Positions 1-7,231 of a DNA stretch of 47,700 nucleotides are shown here, piece after piece. Under the pieces are notes generated by a model. The model saw nothing but the letters and a program-made list of their open reading frames with translations. It ran no database searches and was not told the DNA's origin. Source of the DNA: Myroides sp. N17-2. Lineage in GTDB: Bacteria > Bacteroidota > Bacteroidia > Flavobacteriales > Flavobacteriaceae. Made by a program: the position numbers and the translations under genes. Position 1 is the stretch's first letter, and the number at the start of each line of letters is the position of its first letter. The stretch covers positions 1 to 47,700 of the forward strand of contig NZ_NSGJ01000040.1 of assembly GCF_002286775.1 (NCBI RefSeq), given 5' to 3'.

Positions 1-2
1 CT

Positions 3-118
3 TCTTCGGATAACCTATTTACAGGTGTAAAGATCGGTTATCCGAGTTAAGAGGATGATTTAAAGCATATTATAGATATGAAAAGCTCCGATAAAAGTTT
101 TTATCGGACACTGATGAT
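3..118. repeat. Left arm of a perfect 116-bp inverted repeat
   Basis: The 116 bases here are the exact reverse complement of 47585-47700, and identity stops abruptly at 118/119. The arm holds two hairpins: a 10-bp stem (6-15 with 36-45) and a nearly loopless 10-bp stem (87-96 with 99-108). No open frame crosses it. Because the two flanks differ immediately inside, these are two copies of one repeated element rather than a simple fold-back. The element continues beyond the window, so its type (IS end, REP-like sequence or other) cannot be told. Confidence 0.9.
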
Positions 119-145
119 TAACAAATTAATATTTTAAATAAATGG

Positions 146-177
146 ACTTGAATTTAGATTATTTCAAGTCCTTTTTT
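146..177 (+). terminator. Rho-independent terminator for a gene outside the window
   Basis: A GGACTTGAA stem pairs with TTCAAGTCC and is followed by a run of six T on the plus strand. No gene in the window lies upstream, so it probably ends a transcript entering from the left, beyond the repeat arm. Confidence 0.6.
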
Positions 178-272
178 ATTATATACATGCTAAGCACACC
201 TAAGAAGGAACTATCTTTAGGAAACAGCTCCTTCTTTACATATAAATAGACTTTTAAAACATTTTTTCAACC

Positions 273-629
273 TCACTCATTTAAGAATTCGATATACTCC
301 CCTTCGAAAGAAAAATGCTCCATTACTTCATTACTTTTTTTTACTATACATTTATTTGAATTCTCAAATTTTATAATACTGTCGCCAACCTCAGCATATC
401 TTCCAATAATATTAGTAGGAAATATATTTATAAACTCATCACTTTTAATTCTTATTTTTAAAAATGTATGAGGCAGTTTTTCACGTGGATTAAATTTTTC
501 CTCTACCACTCCTTTAAATCCTGTACTATAATTAGTTAACACTTTATTTTCTCGTTGCAAATTAGTATAATATCCAATAACAAAAAAATGCAATGCTATT
601 ATAAGTCCAACTATAATTTTCTTCTTCAT
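273..629 (-). CDS. Small membrane-anchored hypothetical protein
   Basis: 118 aa. The N-terminus (MKKK followed by about 17 hydrophobic residues) looks like a signal anchor or uncleaved signal peptide. The remainder is charged, has no lipobox and should lie outside the cytoplasm. I recognise no family. It stands alone: it is separated from the divergent methyltransferase gene by 280 bp. A hairpin of AAGAAGGA with TCCTTCTT lies just downstream (about 202-238) but lacks a T-run. Coding status rests on the good membrane segment and on being the only sizeable frame here. Function unknown. Confidence 0.6.
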   Translation of the reverse strand: MKKKIIVGLIIALHFFVIGYYTNLQRENKVLTNYSTGFKGVVEEKFNPREKLPHTFLKIRIKSDEFINIFPTNIIGRYAEVGDSIIKFENSNKCIVKKSNEVMEHFSFEGEYIEFLNE

Positions 630-909
630 AATATAATTATTTTAGTATAGCTTTTTTTATGTATGTCCGTTTGATGTAATAAGACGAGAGTAATGTTGTA
701 ACTAGATAATTAAACTAGATAAAACCATTTTTTTTAAATTACTGTTTCTTGACTACTTACGTTTTTATATAAACAGTTCCTTTGCCCTATAAACTATCAG
801 TATGACACTAATCGGAGATACATCTTTTTTTTATTAATATATCTCAAAATAAACAATAATCCTTATAGTAATCACTATTTTTGTTGTGTAGTACGATTTA
901 CAAAGACAA

Positions 910-1515
910 ATGGCAAATTCAAAAGAACATTGGGAAGGTGTTTATAAGACAAAATCTCCTGATCAGGTAAGTTGGACACAAGTAGAACCGATTAACTCCT
1001 TGCGTTTAATAGCAGACTTTAATATCGCTAAAGATGCTAAGATTATAGACATCGGAGGAGGTGATAGTAATCTAGTTGATTTTCTTTTGACACAGGGATA
1101 CACTGATATCACTGTATTAGATATATCAGGAGAAGCACTGGAACGTGCTAAGGCTAGATTAGGGGATAAAGCAAGTCAAGTTACGTGGATAGAAAGTAGT
1201 ATAACTGACTTTGTACCTACTGAGAAATATGCTATTTGGCATGACCTAGCTGTGTTTCACTTTTTAACTAAAGAAGAAGCTAAGCAATATGTAGATTTAG
1301 TTAGCAAGGTGGTTAAAAAAGGAATTGTAATCGCTACGTTCTCTAAGCAAGGCCCTCTTAAATGTAGTGGATTAGATATTATTCAGTATAATGCTGAAGA
1401 TTTAAATACACTATTAGAGCAGTCTTTTACTTTAGAAGAAAGCTTTTATGATGATCATACGACTCCTTTTAGTACTACACAAAACTTTGTCTATTGTCGT
1501 TTTTTAAAAAAATAA
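910..1515 (+). CDS. Class I SAM-dependent methyltransferase
   Basis: 201 aa, close to the usual length for stand-alone class I methyltransferases. The SAM-binding motif I (IIDIGGGDS, residues 45-53) and the acidic motif II (VLDIS, Asp71) are clear, and a conserved HDLAVFHFL stretch (111-119) follows the core strand 4. The N-terminus (EHWEGVYKTKSPDQVSW) is typical of a widespread subfamily annotated only as methyltransferase-domain protein. The substrate is not known and cannot be read from the sequence. The gene ends 12 nt before a GNAT acetyltransferase, so both are probably co-transcribed and end at the terminator at 2070-2105. Confidence 0.88.
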   Translation: MANSKEHWEGVYKTKSPDQVSWTQVEPINSLRLIADFNIAKDAKIIDIGGGDSNLVDFLLTQGYTDITVLDISGEALERAKARLGDKASQVTWIESSITDFVPTEKYAIWHDLAVFHFLTKEEAKQYVDLVSKVVKKGIVIATFSKQGPLKCSGLDIIQYNAEDLNTLLEQSFTLEESFYDDHTTPFSTTQNFVYCRFLKK

Positions 1516-1527
1516 ATAATTATAAAT

Positions 1528-2061
1528 ATGGGATTTAGTAGAGATATCCAATTTTCATCTGACAGACTATCTTACCTTATCGTAAATGATAGATTTAAAG
1601 AAGATATATTTCATGCATTAACACCTACAGTTGCTAAGTTTTTACCGTTCATACCTACAGGAAAACTAGAAGACACTCAAGGGTTTATAGACTATAGCTT
1701 AGGTGTTTTAGATCAAGGGACTGACATCACGTTAGTCGCTGTAGATAAAGACACTAAGGAGTTTATCGGATGCTGTGGTATACACGATATAAATGACGAG
1801 TCAATATCACTTGGAATCTGGTTAAAAGAATCAGCTTTCGGTAAAGGATATGGTCAGGAGCTTATCACTGCTTTAGAGACGTATGTGAATAAAAACCTTC
1901 CTGTTGATTACTTGATCTACAATGTAGAGAAAGACAACCATGGAAGTATTAAGATAGCTGAGAAACTTGGGTATATTTACCACAGTGATTTCGTAAGAAA
2001 TATCAGCGAAGAGAAGATTCTTAATATGCTTCAATACCGCAAAGACAACGTAAAGAAATAA
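1528..2061 (+). CDS. GNAT family N-acetyltransferase (RimJ/RimL-like)
   Basis: 177 aa, a full single GNAT domain. The acetyl-CoA-binding motif A is visible as LGIWLKESAFGKGYGQE (residues 95-111), with the Q/R-x-x-G-x-G turn as FGKGYG. The substrate could be a protein N-terminus or a small amine; the RimJ/RimL type is suggested by length and by the late Asn/aromatic segment (DNHGSIKIAEKLGY). It follows the methyltransferase gene by 12 nt. It is clearly paralogous to the C-terminal half of the next gene (shared GxCGxxDINDES block), pointing to a local duplication. Confidence 0.87.
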   Translation: MGFSRDIQFSSDRLSYLIVNDRFKEDIFHALTPTVAKFLPFIPTGKLEDTQGFIDYSLGVLDQGTDITLVAVDKDTKEFIGCCGIHDINDESISLGIWLKESAFGKGYGQELITALETYVNKNLPVDYLIYNVEKDNHGSIKIAEKLGYIYHSDFVRNISEEKILNMLQYRKDNVKK

Positions 2062-2069
2062 TAAATGAG

Positions 2070-2105
2070 AAGTTCAAAAGGCATCCTGCTTTTTGAACTT
2101 TTTTT
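2070..2105 (+). terminator. Rho-independent terminator
   Basis: AAGTTCAAAA pairs with TTTTGAACTT around an 11-nt loop and is followed by seven T. It ends the methyltransferase-GNAT transcript and separates it from the next, paralogous GNAT gene. Confidence 0.85.
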
Positions 2106-2126
2106 ACAATAGAACAGCACAAGATT

Positions 2127-3257
2127 ATGCAGTACAAAACAACAGAATTAGAACAAATCGACTTTAATACAATACCGTGGGAATCATTAGTTCACTATAA
2201 CGGACGAGCTGATGACCTTCCGCCTCTACTTGATCAAGCGATAGGTAGTGATATTAGAAACAGTAGATATGCGCTATTCTCTATTGCGAATAATATCGAA
2301 CATCAAGGTGGAGTGATTACTGTCACGCCAATTGTATTAATTCGCTTATTTCAATTGTTTGCAGAGACGCCACATAATCAAGATATGTTGCTTCGCATTA
2401 TACTAAAAGTTGCTAAGGCTATTGGCTCACAGTGGGATCGTTTTAGAGATAGTGATGAGTTTGCTAATATCTGTTCTATACAAGATAGCTATAGTGACAA
2501 ATCTCCTTTTTTATGGCCTGAGTTTGAAGACAGAGAACAGGATGCTTTAACATGGGCGTCTATGGATATGCAGAAAGTCTTTGATCACGCTTGGTTTTAC
2601 ACCAAAGAGGTTCTATGTGCATATCAACCTGCCGTAGAGCAAATCATCGCTCGTGATGACATTGAGCAAGGGCTAATCTATGATATCCTTACGGTTATCA
2701 AAATGGTTAAAGATCAAAAAAGAAATAGCTTATCTCTAGATAAAAAGTGGGCAAGTGATCGTCTAACTTATATCGTTATCAATGATACCTACTTAGACGA
2801 TTTTATCACTCATCTAACACCTGAGATCACTAAATACCTCAGCTTTGACGCAAATGGCAATCGCCCTTTATTAAGCGAATACATCAGACGCTCGCGTATT
2901 GAAATCAACAATGGTACTGCTCTAGTCCTTGTTATCTTAGATAAAGAAACAAATGCGTTTATAGGAAGTTGTGGCCTAAGTGATATCAATGATGAGTCAG
3001 CAGAGATTGGCCTATGGTTAAAAGCTTCAGAACAAGGGAAGGGATATGGAACTGAAGTGACTAATACATTAATAGATATTACTAAGAATGAGATTAATAC
3101 CTCATCTATCTTATATGCTGTAGAGAAAGGCAATCAAGCCAGTGAAGTCCTACCTCTTAAGTTTGGTTTCACACATAGCTATGATTTTATTATTGAACCA
3201 AGCCCTTTAAAAAACAGATTGAGAGAGATGCAACAATTCACTTTAATAATCAAATAA
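2127..3257 (+). CDS. Two-domain protein: unknown helical domain plus GNAT acetyltransferase
   Basis: 376 aa. Residues about 1-200 form a helix-rich domain with no catalytic motif that I recognise; helical repeats of HEAT/ARM style are possible but not certain. Residues about 205-376 are a GNAT domain with motif A as IGLWLKASEQGKGYGTE. It matches the single-domain GNAT encoded just upstream over its whole length (SDRLTYIVIND versus SDRLSYLIVND; SCGLSDINDES versus CCGIHDINDES). The simplest reading is a tandem duplication with one copy fused to a new N-terminal domain. Substrate unknown. The next gene starts one base after the stop, so the two are probably an operon. Confidence 0.8.
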   Translation: MQYKTTELEQIDFNTIPWESLVHYNGRADDLPPLLDQAIGSDIRNSRYALFSIANNIEHQGGVITVTPIVLIRLFQLFAETPHNQDMLLRIILKVAKAIGSQWDRFRDSDEFANICSIQDSYSDKSPFLWPEFEDREQDALTWASMDMQKVFDHAWFYTKEVLCAYQPAVEQIIARDDIEQGLIYDILTVIKMVKDQKRNSLSLDKKWASDRLTYIVINDTYLDDFITHLTPEITKYLSFDANGNRPLLSEYIRRSRIEINNGTALVLVILDKETNAFIGSCGLSDINDESAEIGLWLKASEQGKGYGTEVTNTLIDITKNEINTSSILYAVEKGNQASEVLPLKFGFTHSYDFIIEPSPLKNRLREMQQFTLIIK

Positions 3258-3258
3258 T

Positions 3259-3801
3259 ATGAATAACTCATTACCAATCACTTTTGCCATCAATAAGTCA
3301 AAGGTTGCTCTTTATCTTAGCGGTTCACTGTTATTAGTTATTGCAGGTATTTTTGTTTTTTACAATTGCTTAAATGGACAGGGAAGATATGTTCTTGGTT
3401 CTATCGAACTAACTTATGTTATCGCAATACTGTGTATTGTATTCTTTGGTTACGCCTCTGTTATGTTCCTCGTTAAACTATTTAGCAACAAACCAGGCAT
3501 AGTCATTAACGAGCAGGGAATTATAGAGAATGCTACTGCTGTAGTAAATGGGTTAATACCTTGGAAGGATATTCAATCTGTTGAGTTATATACATTGCAG
3601 AGTCAGAAGTTTGTATTAATCTATGTACATAATCCTGAGGAATATATCGCTAAACAAAAGAATATCATTAAACGCAAGTCTATGCAGGCCAACCTTAAGA
3701 CACATGGTACCTCGATATTCATTAATACGAATATGCTAAAGGTATCTGATGTAGAGCTTGCAATAGAAATAAAAAGACAACTAGAGTTACGACATTCTTA
3801 A
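3259..3801 (+). CDS. STM3941-like membrane protein with a PH-like domain
   Basis: 180 aa. Two transmembrane helices (about residues 17-35 and 50-72) are followed by a soluble part with the pattern GIVINEQGI...IPWKDIQSVELY and a late TSIFINTNMLKVS segment. This is the layout of the STM3941 family, whose soluble part resembles a bacterial PH domain. No function is established for the family. It starts directly after the GNAT fusion gene and ends 10 nt before the ClbS/DfsB-like gene, so it belongs to the same transcript. Confidence 0.7.
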   Translation: MNNSLPITFAINKSKVALYLSGSLLLVIAGIFVFYNCLNGQGRYVLGSIELTYVIAILCIVFFGYASVMFLVKLFSNKPGIVINEQGIIENATAVVNGLIPWKDIQSVELYTLQSQKFVLIYVHNPEEYIAKQKNIIKRKSMQANLKTHGTSIFINTNMLKVSDVELAIEIKRQLELRHS

Positions 3802-3811
3802 TCCATTAACC

Positions 3812-4312
3812 ATGGCTAGACCTACTAATAAAACAGCATTATTAACGCATGCTGAAGCACTATTTGACAAGCTGATATCAACAATCAATTCACTTGACTC
3901 AACTCGTTTAAATGAAGATTTCAGTACAGATAGCCTTAATAAAAATATTAGAGATGTACTTATGCATTTATACGAATGGCATCAGATGTTTCTAACTTGG
4001 TATGAAGTAGGAATGAGTGGAGCTAAGCCTGTAATGCCTACTCATGGCTATACTTGGAAGACTACTCCGGAGCTAAACATTGCTATTAATCAAAAACACC
4101 AAAATACCACAGCGCTAGATAGTATCAAGAAGATCACTGAATCTCATCTAGCGGTACTTGCCATCATTAGACAACACAGTAACGATGAGTTATTCGAAAA
4201 GAAAAAGTACTCTTGGACAGGCAGTACTTCACTAGGTGCTTATTTAGTATCATCTACCTCTAGTCATTATGATTGGGCAATAAAATTCTTAAAGAAGAAT
4301 GGCATCAAATAA
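3812..4312 (+). CDS. ClbS/DfsB family four-helix bundle protein
   Basis: 166 aa, the normal length of the family (formerly DUF1706). Diagnostic features are the N-terminal MARPTNKTALL, the helix with VLMHLYEWHQMFLTWYEVG, the P-x-x-G-Y-T-W segment and the C-terminal S-S-x-S-H-Y-D-W-A. ClbS, the best-known member, protects colibactin producers by opening the toxin's cyclopropane ring. Most other members have no known substrate, and no colibactin-type genes are present here. I infer a resistance or protection role only weakly. Last gene of a three-gene string (2127-4312). Confidence 0.82.
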   Translation: MARPTNKTALLTHAEALFDKLISTINSLDSTRLNEDFSTDSLNKNIRDVLMHLYEWHQMFLTWYEVGMSGAKPVMPTHGYTWKTTPELNIAINQKHQNTTALDSIKKITESHLAVLAIIRQHSNDELFEKKKYSWTGSTSLGAYLVSSTSSHYDWAIKFLKKNGIK

Positions 4313-4352
4313 GTGCCTGATGTTATTTTAGTTAAATACCGTCAACTGTCAA

Positions 4353-4397
4353 CCGCTCCGCAAAGTCTCCCGACTTTGAGGAAACTTATCTCAAACT
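4353..4397. repeat. Palindromic intergenic repeat, copy 1
   Basis: Contains CAAAGTCTCCCGACTTTG, an inverted repeat that folds into a short stem with a TCCC loop, followed by GAGGAAACTTATCTCAA. The same sequence recurs at 5007-5036 and 5098-5137. Confidence 0.8.
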
Positions 4398-4422
4398 ATT
4401 TCCACACATCGCATATTTCGGA

Positions 4423-4971
4423 TTAAATACTAAACTGTAAACTATACCCCATAAACTTCTTAGCCTTACCTTGGTATGCAGCAGTTCTATGTGGGTAATT
4501 GACTTCTATTACCTCACTTATTAATAAAATATCTTCTCTATACTTCTTCCCTAATAACATAAGTATATCCATAGCAAAAGCCTCTGTTGCAACCTTAGAG
4601 TTATTAGATAACCAAAGTAGTGACACATCTACTAATTGTCTCTCTTGTTTCGTGGTCCTCACTACCTTCTTACTCTTGGCAACTAGCCAACAAATACGGC
4701 TTATTAAGCGTTTACTAGATTCATTAGTAATATCCTCTACTCTATCTAAGAAAGTAGCTAAGTAGGGCTTAATTCTAGTTATATCTTTATCTAAAATATC
4801 TTGTAACAGTACGCTACTCATGACATGAATAGGATCTTTAGTCTCAAAGCTATACTCAAGTAGAAACTGCAATACCTCTTCATCATTACCAATAACGGCT
4901 AATGTGTTCATCCTACTCTTAACGTGGATATCTGTCGCTAATACTCGCTGATAAAGTTCTGTATCTGTCAT
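4423..4971 (-). CDS. Helical HEAT-like protein of unknown function
   Basis: 182 aa, no signal peptide or membrane segment. Predicted by eye to be almost wholly alpha-helical, with repeated paired helices (VLQFLLEYSF, SVLLQDILDK, IKPYLATFLDRVED, EAFAMDILMLLG) of the kind found in HEAT-repeat proteins. No catalytic motif is evident. The gene is isolated and bracketed on both sides by copies of the same palindromic repeat (4353-4397; 5007-5036 and 5098-5137). The nearby HEAT-containing SUKH protein and the ankyrin protein are of similar scaffold type, but I see no direct similarity. Confidence 0.65.
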   Translation of the reverse strand: MTDTELYQRVLATDIHVKSRMNTLAVIGNDEEVLQFLLEYSFETKDPIHVMSSVLLQDILDKDITRIKPYLATFLDRVEDITNESSKRLISRICWLVAKSKKVVRTTKQERQLVDVSLLWLSNNSKVATEAFAMDILMLLGKKYREDILLISEVIEVNYPHRTAAYQGKAKKFMGYSLQFSI

Positions 4972-5006
4972 ACTGTTTATTACTGATGTTCAAATATAAC
5001 CATAAT

Positions 5007-5036
5007 CCGCTCCTCAAAGTCTCCCGACTTTGAGGA
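5007..5036. repeat. Palindromic intergenic repeat, copy 2
   Basis: Here the stem is a perfect 9 bp, CTCAAAGTC with GACTTTGAG around a TCCC loop. Between this and copy 3 lies another hairpin, ACGCAA-AGTA-TTGCGT (5068-5083). Confidence 0.8.
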
Positions 5037-5097
5037 ATTACAATATTATGCCTTTATTTACTGTGACACGCAAAGTATTGCGTCTCTACCAACCTTT

Positions 5098-5137
5098 GCT
5101 CCGCAAAGTCTCCCGACTTTGAGGAAACTTATCTCAA
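5098..5137. repeat. Palindromic intergenic repeat, copy 3
   Basis: Matches copy 1 including the flanking GAGGAAACTTATCTCAA tail. It is followed by a degenerate ACTGTTAACTGTAAACC-like stretch that also resembles sequence before copy 1 (GTCAACTGTCAACC). Confidence 0.8.
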
Positions 5138-5194
5138 CGTATTTACACATATTCCGATTTAGCACTGTTAACTGTAAACCGCAAACCGTTAACC

Positions 5195-5228
5195 AAAAAA
5201 AAGCCCCAGTAATATCTACTAGAGCTTT
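5195..5228 (-). terminator. Rho-independent terminator of the DUF2314-ankyrin gene
   Basis: On the minus strand AGCTCTAGTA pairs with TACTGGGGCT (with G-U pairs), followed by eight T. It lies 25 nt after the stop codon at 5253. Confidence 0.8.
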
Positions 5229-5252
5229 CTTATTTTTATTCTGTAATACTAT

Positions 5253-6011
5253 TTATGCTAATACTGGTATTATATGTTCCCAGTTTAACTGTTTTGCATA
5301 GTCCACTGGAGTTTTTCCTTCAGCATTCGGTTCGTTTTTATTCGCTCCTTTTGCTAATAACACCTCTACACTTGTTAAGTTACCTGAGATAACTTCTTTG
5401 TGTAAGAATGTATACCCTGCTTCATCTTTATTAGTCACTTCATCAGGATTCTCATCAATAAACTTCTCTAGACTTTCCTTCATATTCTTACTCATCGGAT
5501 GCTCTATGATGTTCTCTGGATGCTCTCCTTGTTCGAATACATAGTTTACGTGATTAAAATCTCCGAAGTCTAATCCCCAAGCCTCATCGTGTTCTTTTCT
5601 TTCCTCTTCAGTCATGACAGAGCGCATAGCTTGTACTGTATATCCACCATACGTTTTACCATCACTGATAAACATCCAGTCACTAATCTGATCAAGTGTT
5701 ACTCCTAACTCATCACCTTCTTTGATATCCGTGATTAAGTTTGGTTCATTTAATAACTCTCCATAAATAACATCTCCATCGAAGTCAACACTTCCTATCC
5801 ACATATGCTCGATAATAGGCTCATCTTGGCCTTCTACTTCTTGTGTGAAAGCTACCTTTACACTCGCCATATCTAATCCTGGTACTATTCTTCTATATTC
5901 CCATGATAACTCTCTCCAAAAGTATTTGAATGTATCTTGAGCTTTCTTATATGCCTCTACTAAAATAGGGTCATCTCCTTTAGCGTAAAAAATCTTGTTC
6001 TCGTTTTCCAT
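5253..6011 (-). CDS. DUF2314 domain protein with C-terminal ankyrin repeats
   Basis: 252 aa. Residues about 7-140 fit the DUF2314 family (YAKGDDPILVEAYKKAQDTF, EHMWIGSVDFDGDVIYGEL, DWMFISDGKTYGGYT). The last about 65 residues are two ankyrin-type repeats (AGYTFLHKEVISGNLTSVEV; ANKNEPNAEGKTPVDYAKQL). No signal peptide, so cytoplasmic. DUF2314 has no settled function but occurs with ankyrins and in immunity-like gene sets. It follows the rhomboid gene by 83 nt, and a full promoter (6086-6115) lies in that gap, so it can be expressed on its own. Confidence 0.8.
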   Translation of the reverse strand: MENENKIFYAKGDDPILVEAYKKAQDTFKYFWRELSWEYRRIVPGLDMASVKVAFTQEVEGQDEPIIEHMWIGSVDFDGDVIYGELLNEPNLITDIKEGDELGVTLDQISDWMFISDGKTYGGYTVQAMRSVMTEEERKEHDEAWGLDFGDFNHVNYVFEQGEHPENIIEHPMSKNMKESLEKFIDENPDEVTNKDEAGYTFLHKEVISGNLTSVEVLLAKGANKNEPNAEGKTPVDYAKQLNWEHIIPVLA

Positions 6012-6085
6012 ATTATATGCTTTATAATCTCAATAGACCTAACTGTGATCTGTTCTTACTTCAACACAATAGTGCATTGCTTTTG

Positions 6086-6115
6086 CAAAAATACTTATCT
6101 CTTTCGCTTATTCAA
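6086..6115 (-). promoter_or_regulatory. Bacteroidota-type promoter for the DUF2314-ankyrin gene
   Basis: On the minus strand TTG (6113-6115), a 19-nt spacer and TATTTTTG (6086-6093) match the consensus exactly. The -33 box lies inside the 3' end of the rhomboid gene. The predicted leader is about 70 nt. Confidence 0.65.
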
Positions 6116-6682
6116 ACGAATTCCTAAATAAACTCCTGTAATTGCTCCTAATAAGTGACCTTGCCACGAAATATTATCTCCTACCATCATCGGAAGCATT
6201 CCATAAACGATTCCTCCGTAAACAAAGAAGATAACAACGGATAATAACATTAACCAAAACTTCTTACTTACCCATCCACTTACGAATAAATAGAAAGCCA
6301 ACATATAGATCACTCCACTAGCTCCTATATGACAAGAGTACACATCATTCTGTATCGCATTAAAGTTAGGTAACAGCCATACTCCCAATCCTGATAATAG
6401 CCAACCTGCTGTTAATACAGTCTTCGCTGACTTAGGATAAAACTGTAATGTCAAAAAAGACAAAACTAAAAAGGGAATAGAGTTACTCAATATGTGGTCT
6501 AGGCTTCCGTGAAAAAACGGAGATAATACAATTCCTTTTAGCCCTGTCACAGTCCAAGGAATTACTCCATAGCAACTCGTAAAAACACCTATATATTGCA
6601 TAAAATACACTACCCACATTATCCCTACTAAGACAAGTGGGATAACTAAGGTCTGCTTCTGAATGTATACGCGTTTTCTCAT
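6095..6682 (-). CDS. Rhomboid family intramembrane serine protease
   Basis: 195 aa, six predicted membrane helices, the compact bacterial form. The catalytic dyad is visible: Ser122 in GASG (120-123) and His176 in SWQGHLLGAITG. The HxxxN oxyanion pair is H63/N67 in DHILSNS. It cleaves transmembrane substrates inside the inner membrane; the substrate is unknown. The start is 6 nt after the KptA stop, so the two are probably translated from one message. A second, more distant rhomboid is encoded at 45724-46383. Confidence 0.88.
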   Translation of the reverse strand: MRKRVYIQKQTLVIPLVLVGIMWVVYFMQYIGVFTSCYGVIPWTVTGLKGIVLSPFFHGSLDHILSNSIPFLVLSFLTLQFYPKSAKTVLTAGWLLSGLGVWLLPNFNAIQNDVYSCHIGASGVIYMLAFYLFVSGWVSKKFWLMLLSVVIFFVYGGIVYGMLPMMVGDNISWQGHLLGAITGVYLGIRLNKRKR

Positions 6683-6688
6683 TATTCT

Positions 6689-7231
6689 TTATTTTGAAAT
6701 ATATTTTGGATCAATGTAATCTGTAAGCCACACGCCATTAGCAGATAGATAAAACGCTATTCCATCCTTATACATCTTCTCTGCTAATATGGTCAACACT
6801 ACTACTCTTCCATGACGAGAACCTACATTAGTAGCAGTTTCTTTGTCTTGACTAAGGTGTACATGTTGCCTGTTCATTTTCTTAATTCCTTCACTATTTA
6901 TAGCACTTAAGAATCGGTCTGCTGTCCCGTGATATAAAAACGGTGGCGGACACTGTGATTCGAACTCTAGATCTACTGTGATAGAGTGTCCCTGACTAGC
7001 CCTAATCTTAGTACCATCCTCACTATAGGCATATCTCTTCTTATTATTGGTCTCTACTATTTCATCTAATTCTCCTCTAGTAAAAGATCTCTTGTGTTTA
7101 CCACATTTATTGATTAACTCTTCCACATCTGCCCATCCATTATCATCTAAGGTTATTCCTATCTTACTAGGTTCGTGTCTAAGTATTAAACTCAGAAACT
7201 TACCTATACTTTTCTTTCTTACTTCATCCAT
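6689..7231 (-). CDS. kptA: RNA 2'-phosphotransferase, Tpt1/KptA family
   Basis: 180 aa, full family length. The family moves a 2'-phosphate from RNA to NAD+, releasing nicotinamide and ADP-ribose 1'',2''-cyclic phosphate. The Arg-His-Arg-Arg active-site set fits R18 and H19 (LSLILRHEP), R66 (NKKRYAYS) and R121 (NRQHVHLS). Other family blocks are RASQGHS, FLYHGTA and the C-terminal ANGVWLTDYIDPKYI. Bacteria lack the fungal tRNA-splicing route, so the physiological substrate is open. The ATG shares one base with the stop of the SUKH-HEAT gene (TAATG), indicating translational coupling. The rhomboid gene follows at 6 nt. Confidence 0.92.
   Translation of the reverse strand: MDEVRKKSIGKFLSLILRHEPSKIGITLDDNGWADVEELINKCGKHKRSFTRGELDEIVETNNKKRYAYSEDGTKIRASQGHSITVDLEFESQCPPPFLYHGTADRFLSAINSEGIKKMNRQHVHLSQDKETATNVGSRHGRVVVLTILAEKMYKDGIAFYLSANGVWLTDYIDPKYISK

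Noticed and set aside
3812..4312. Evidence for a colibactin-like toxin pathway because of the ClbS/DfsB-like protein
   Set aside because: No polyketide or peptide synthetase genes are present, and the family is widespread outside such pathways.
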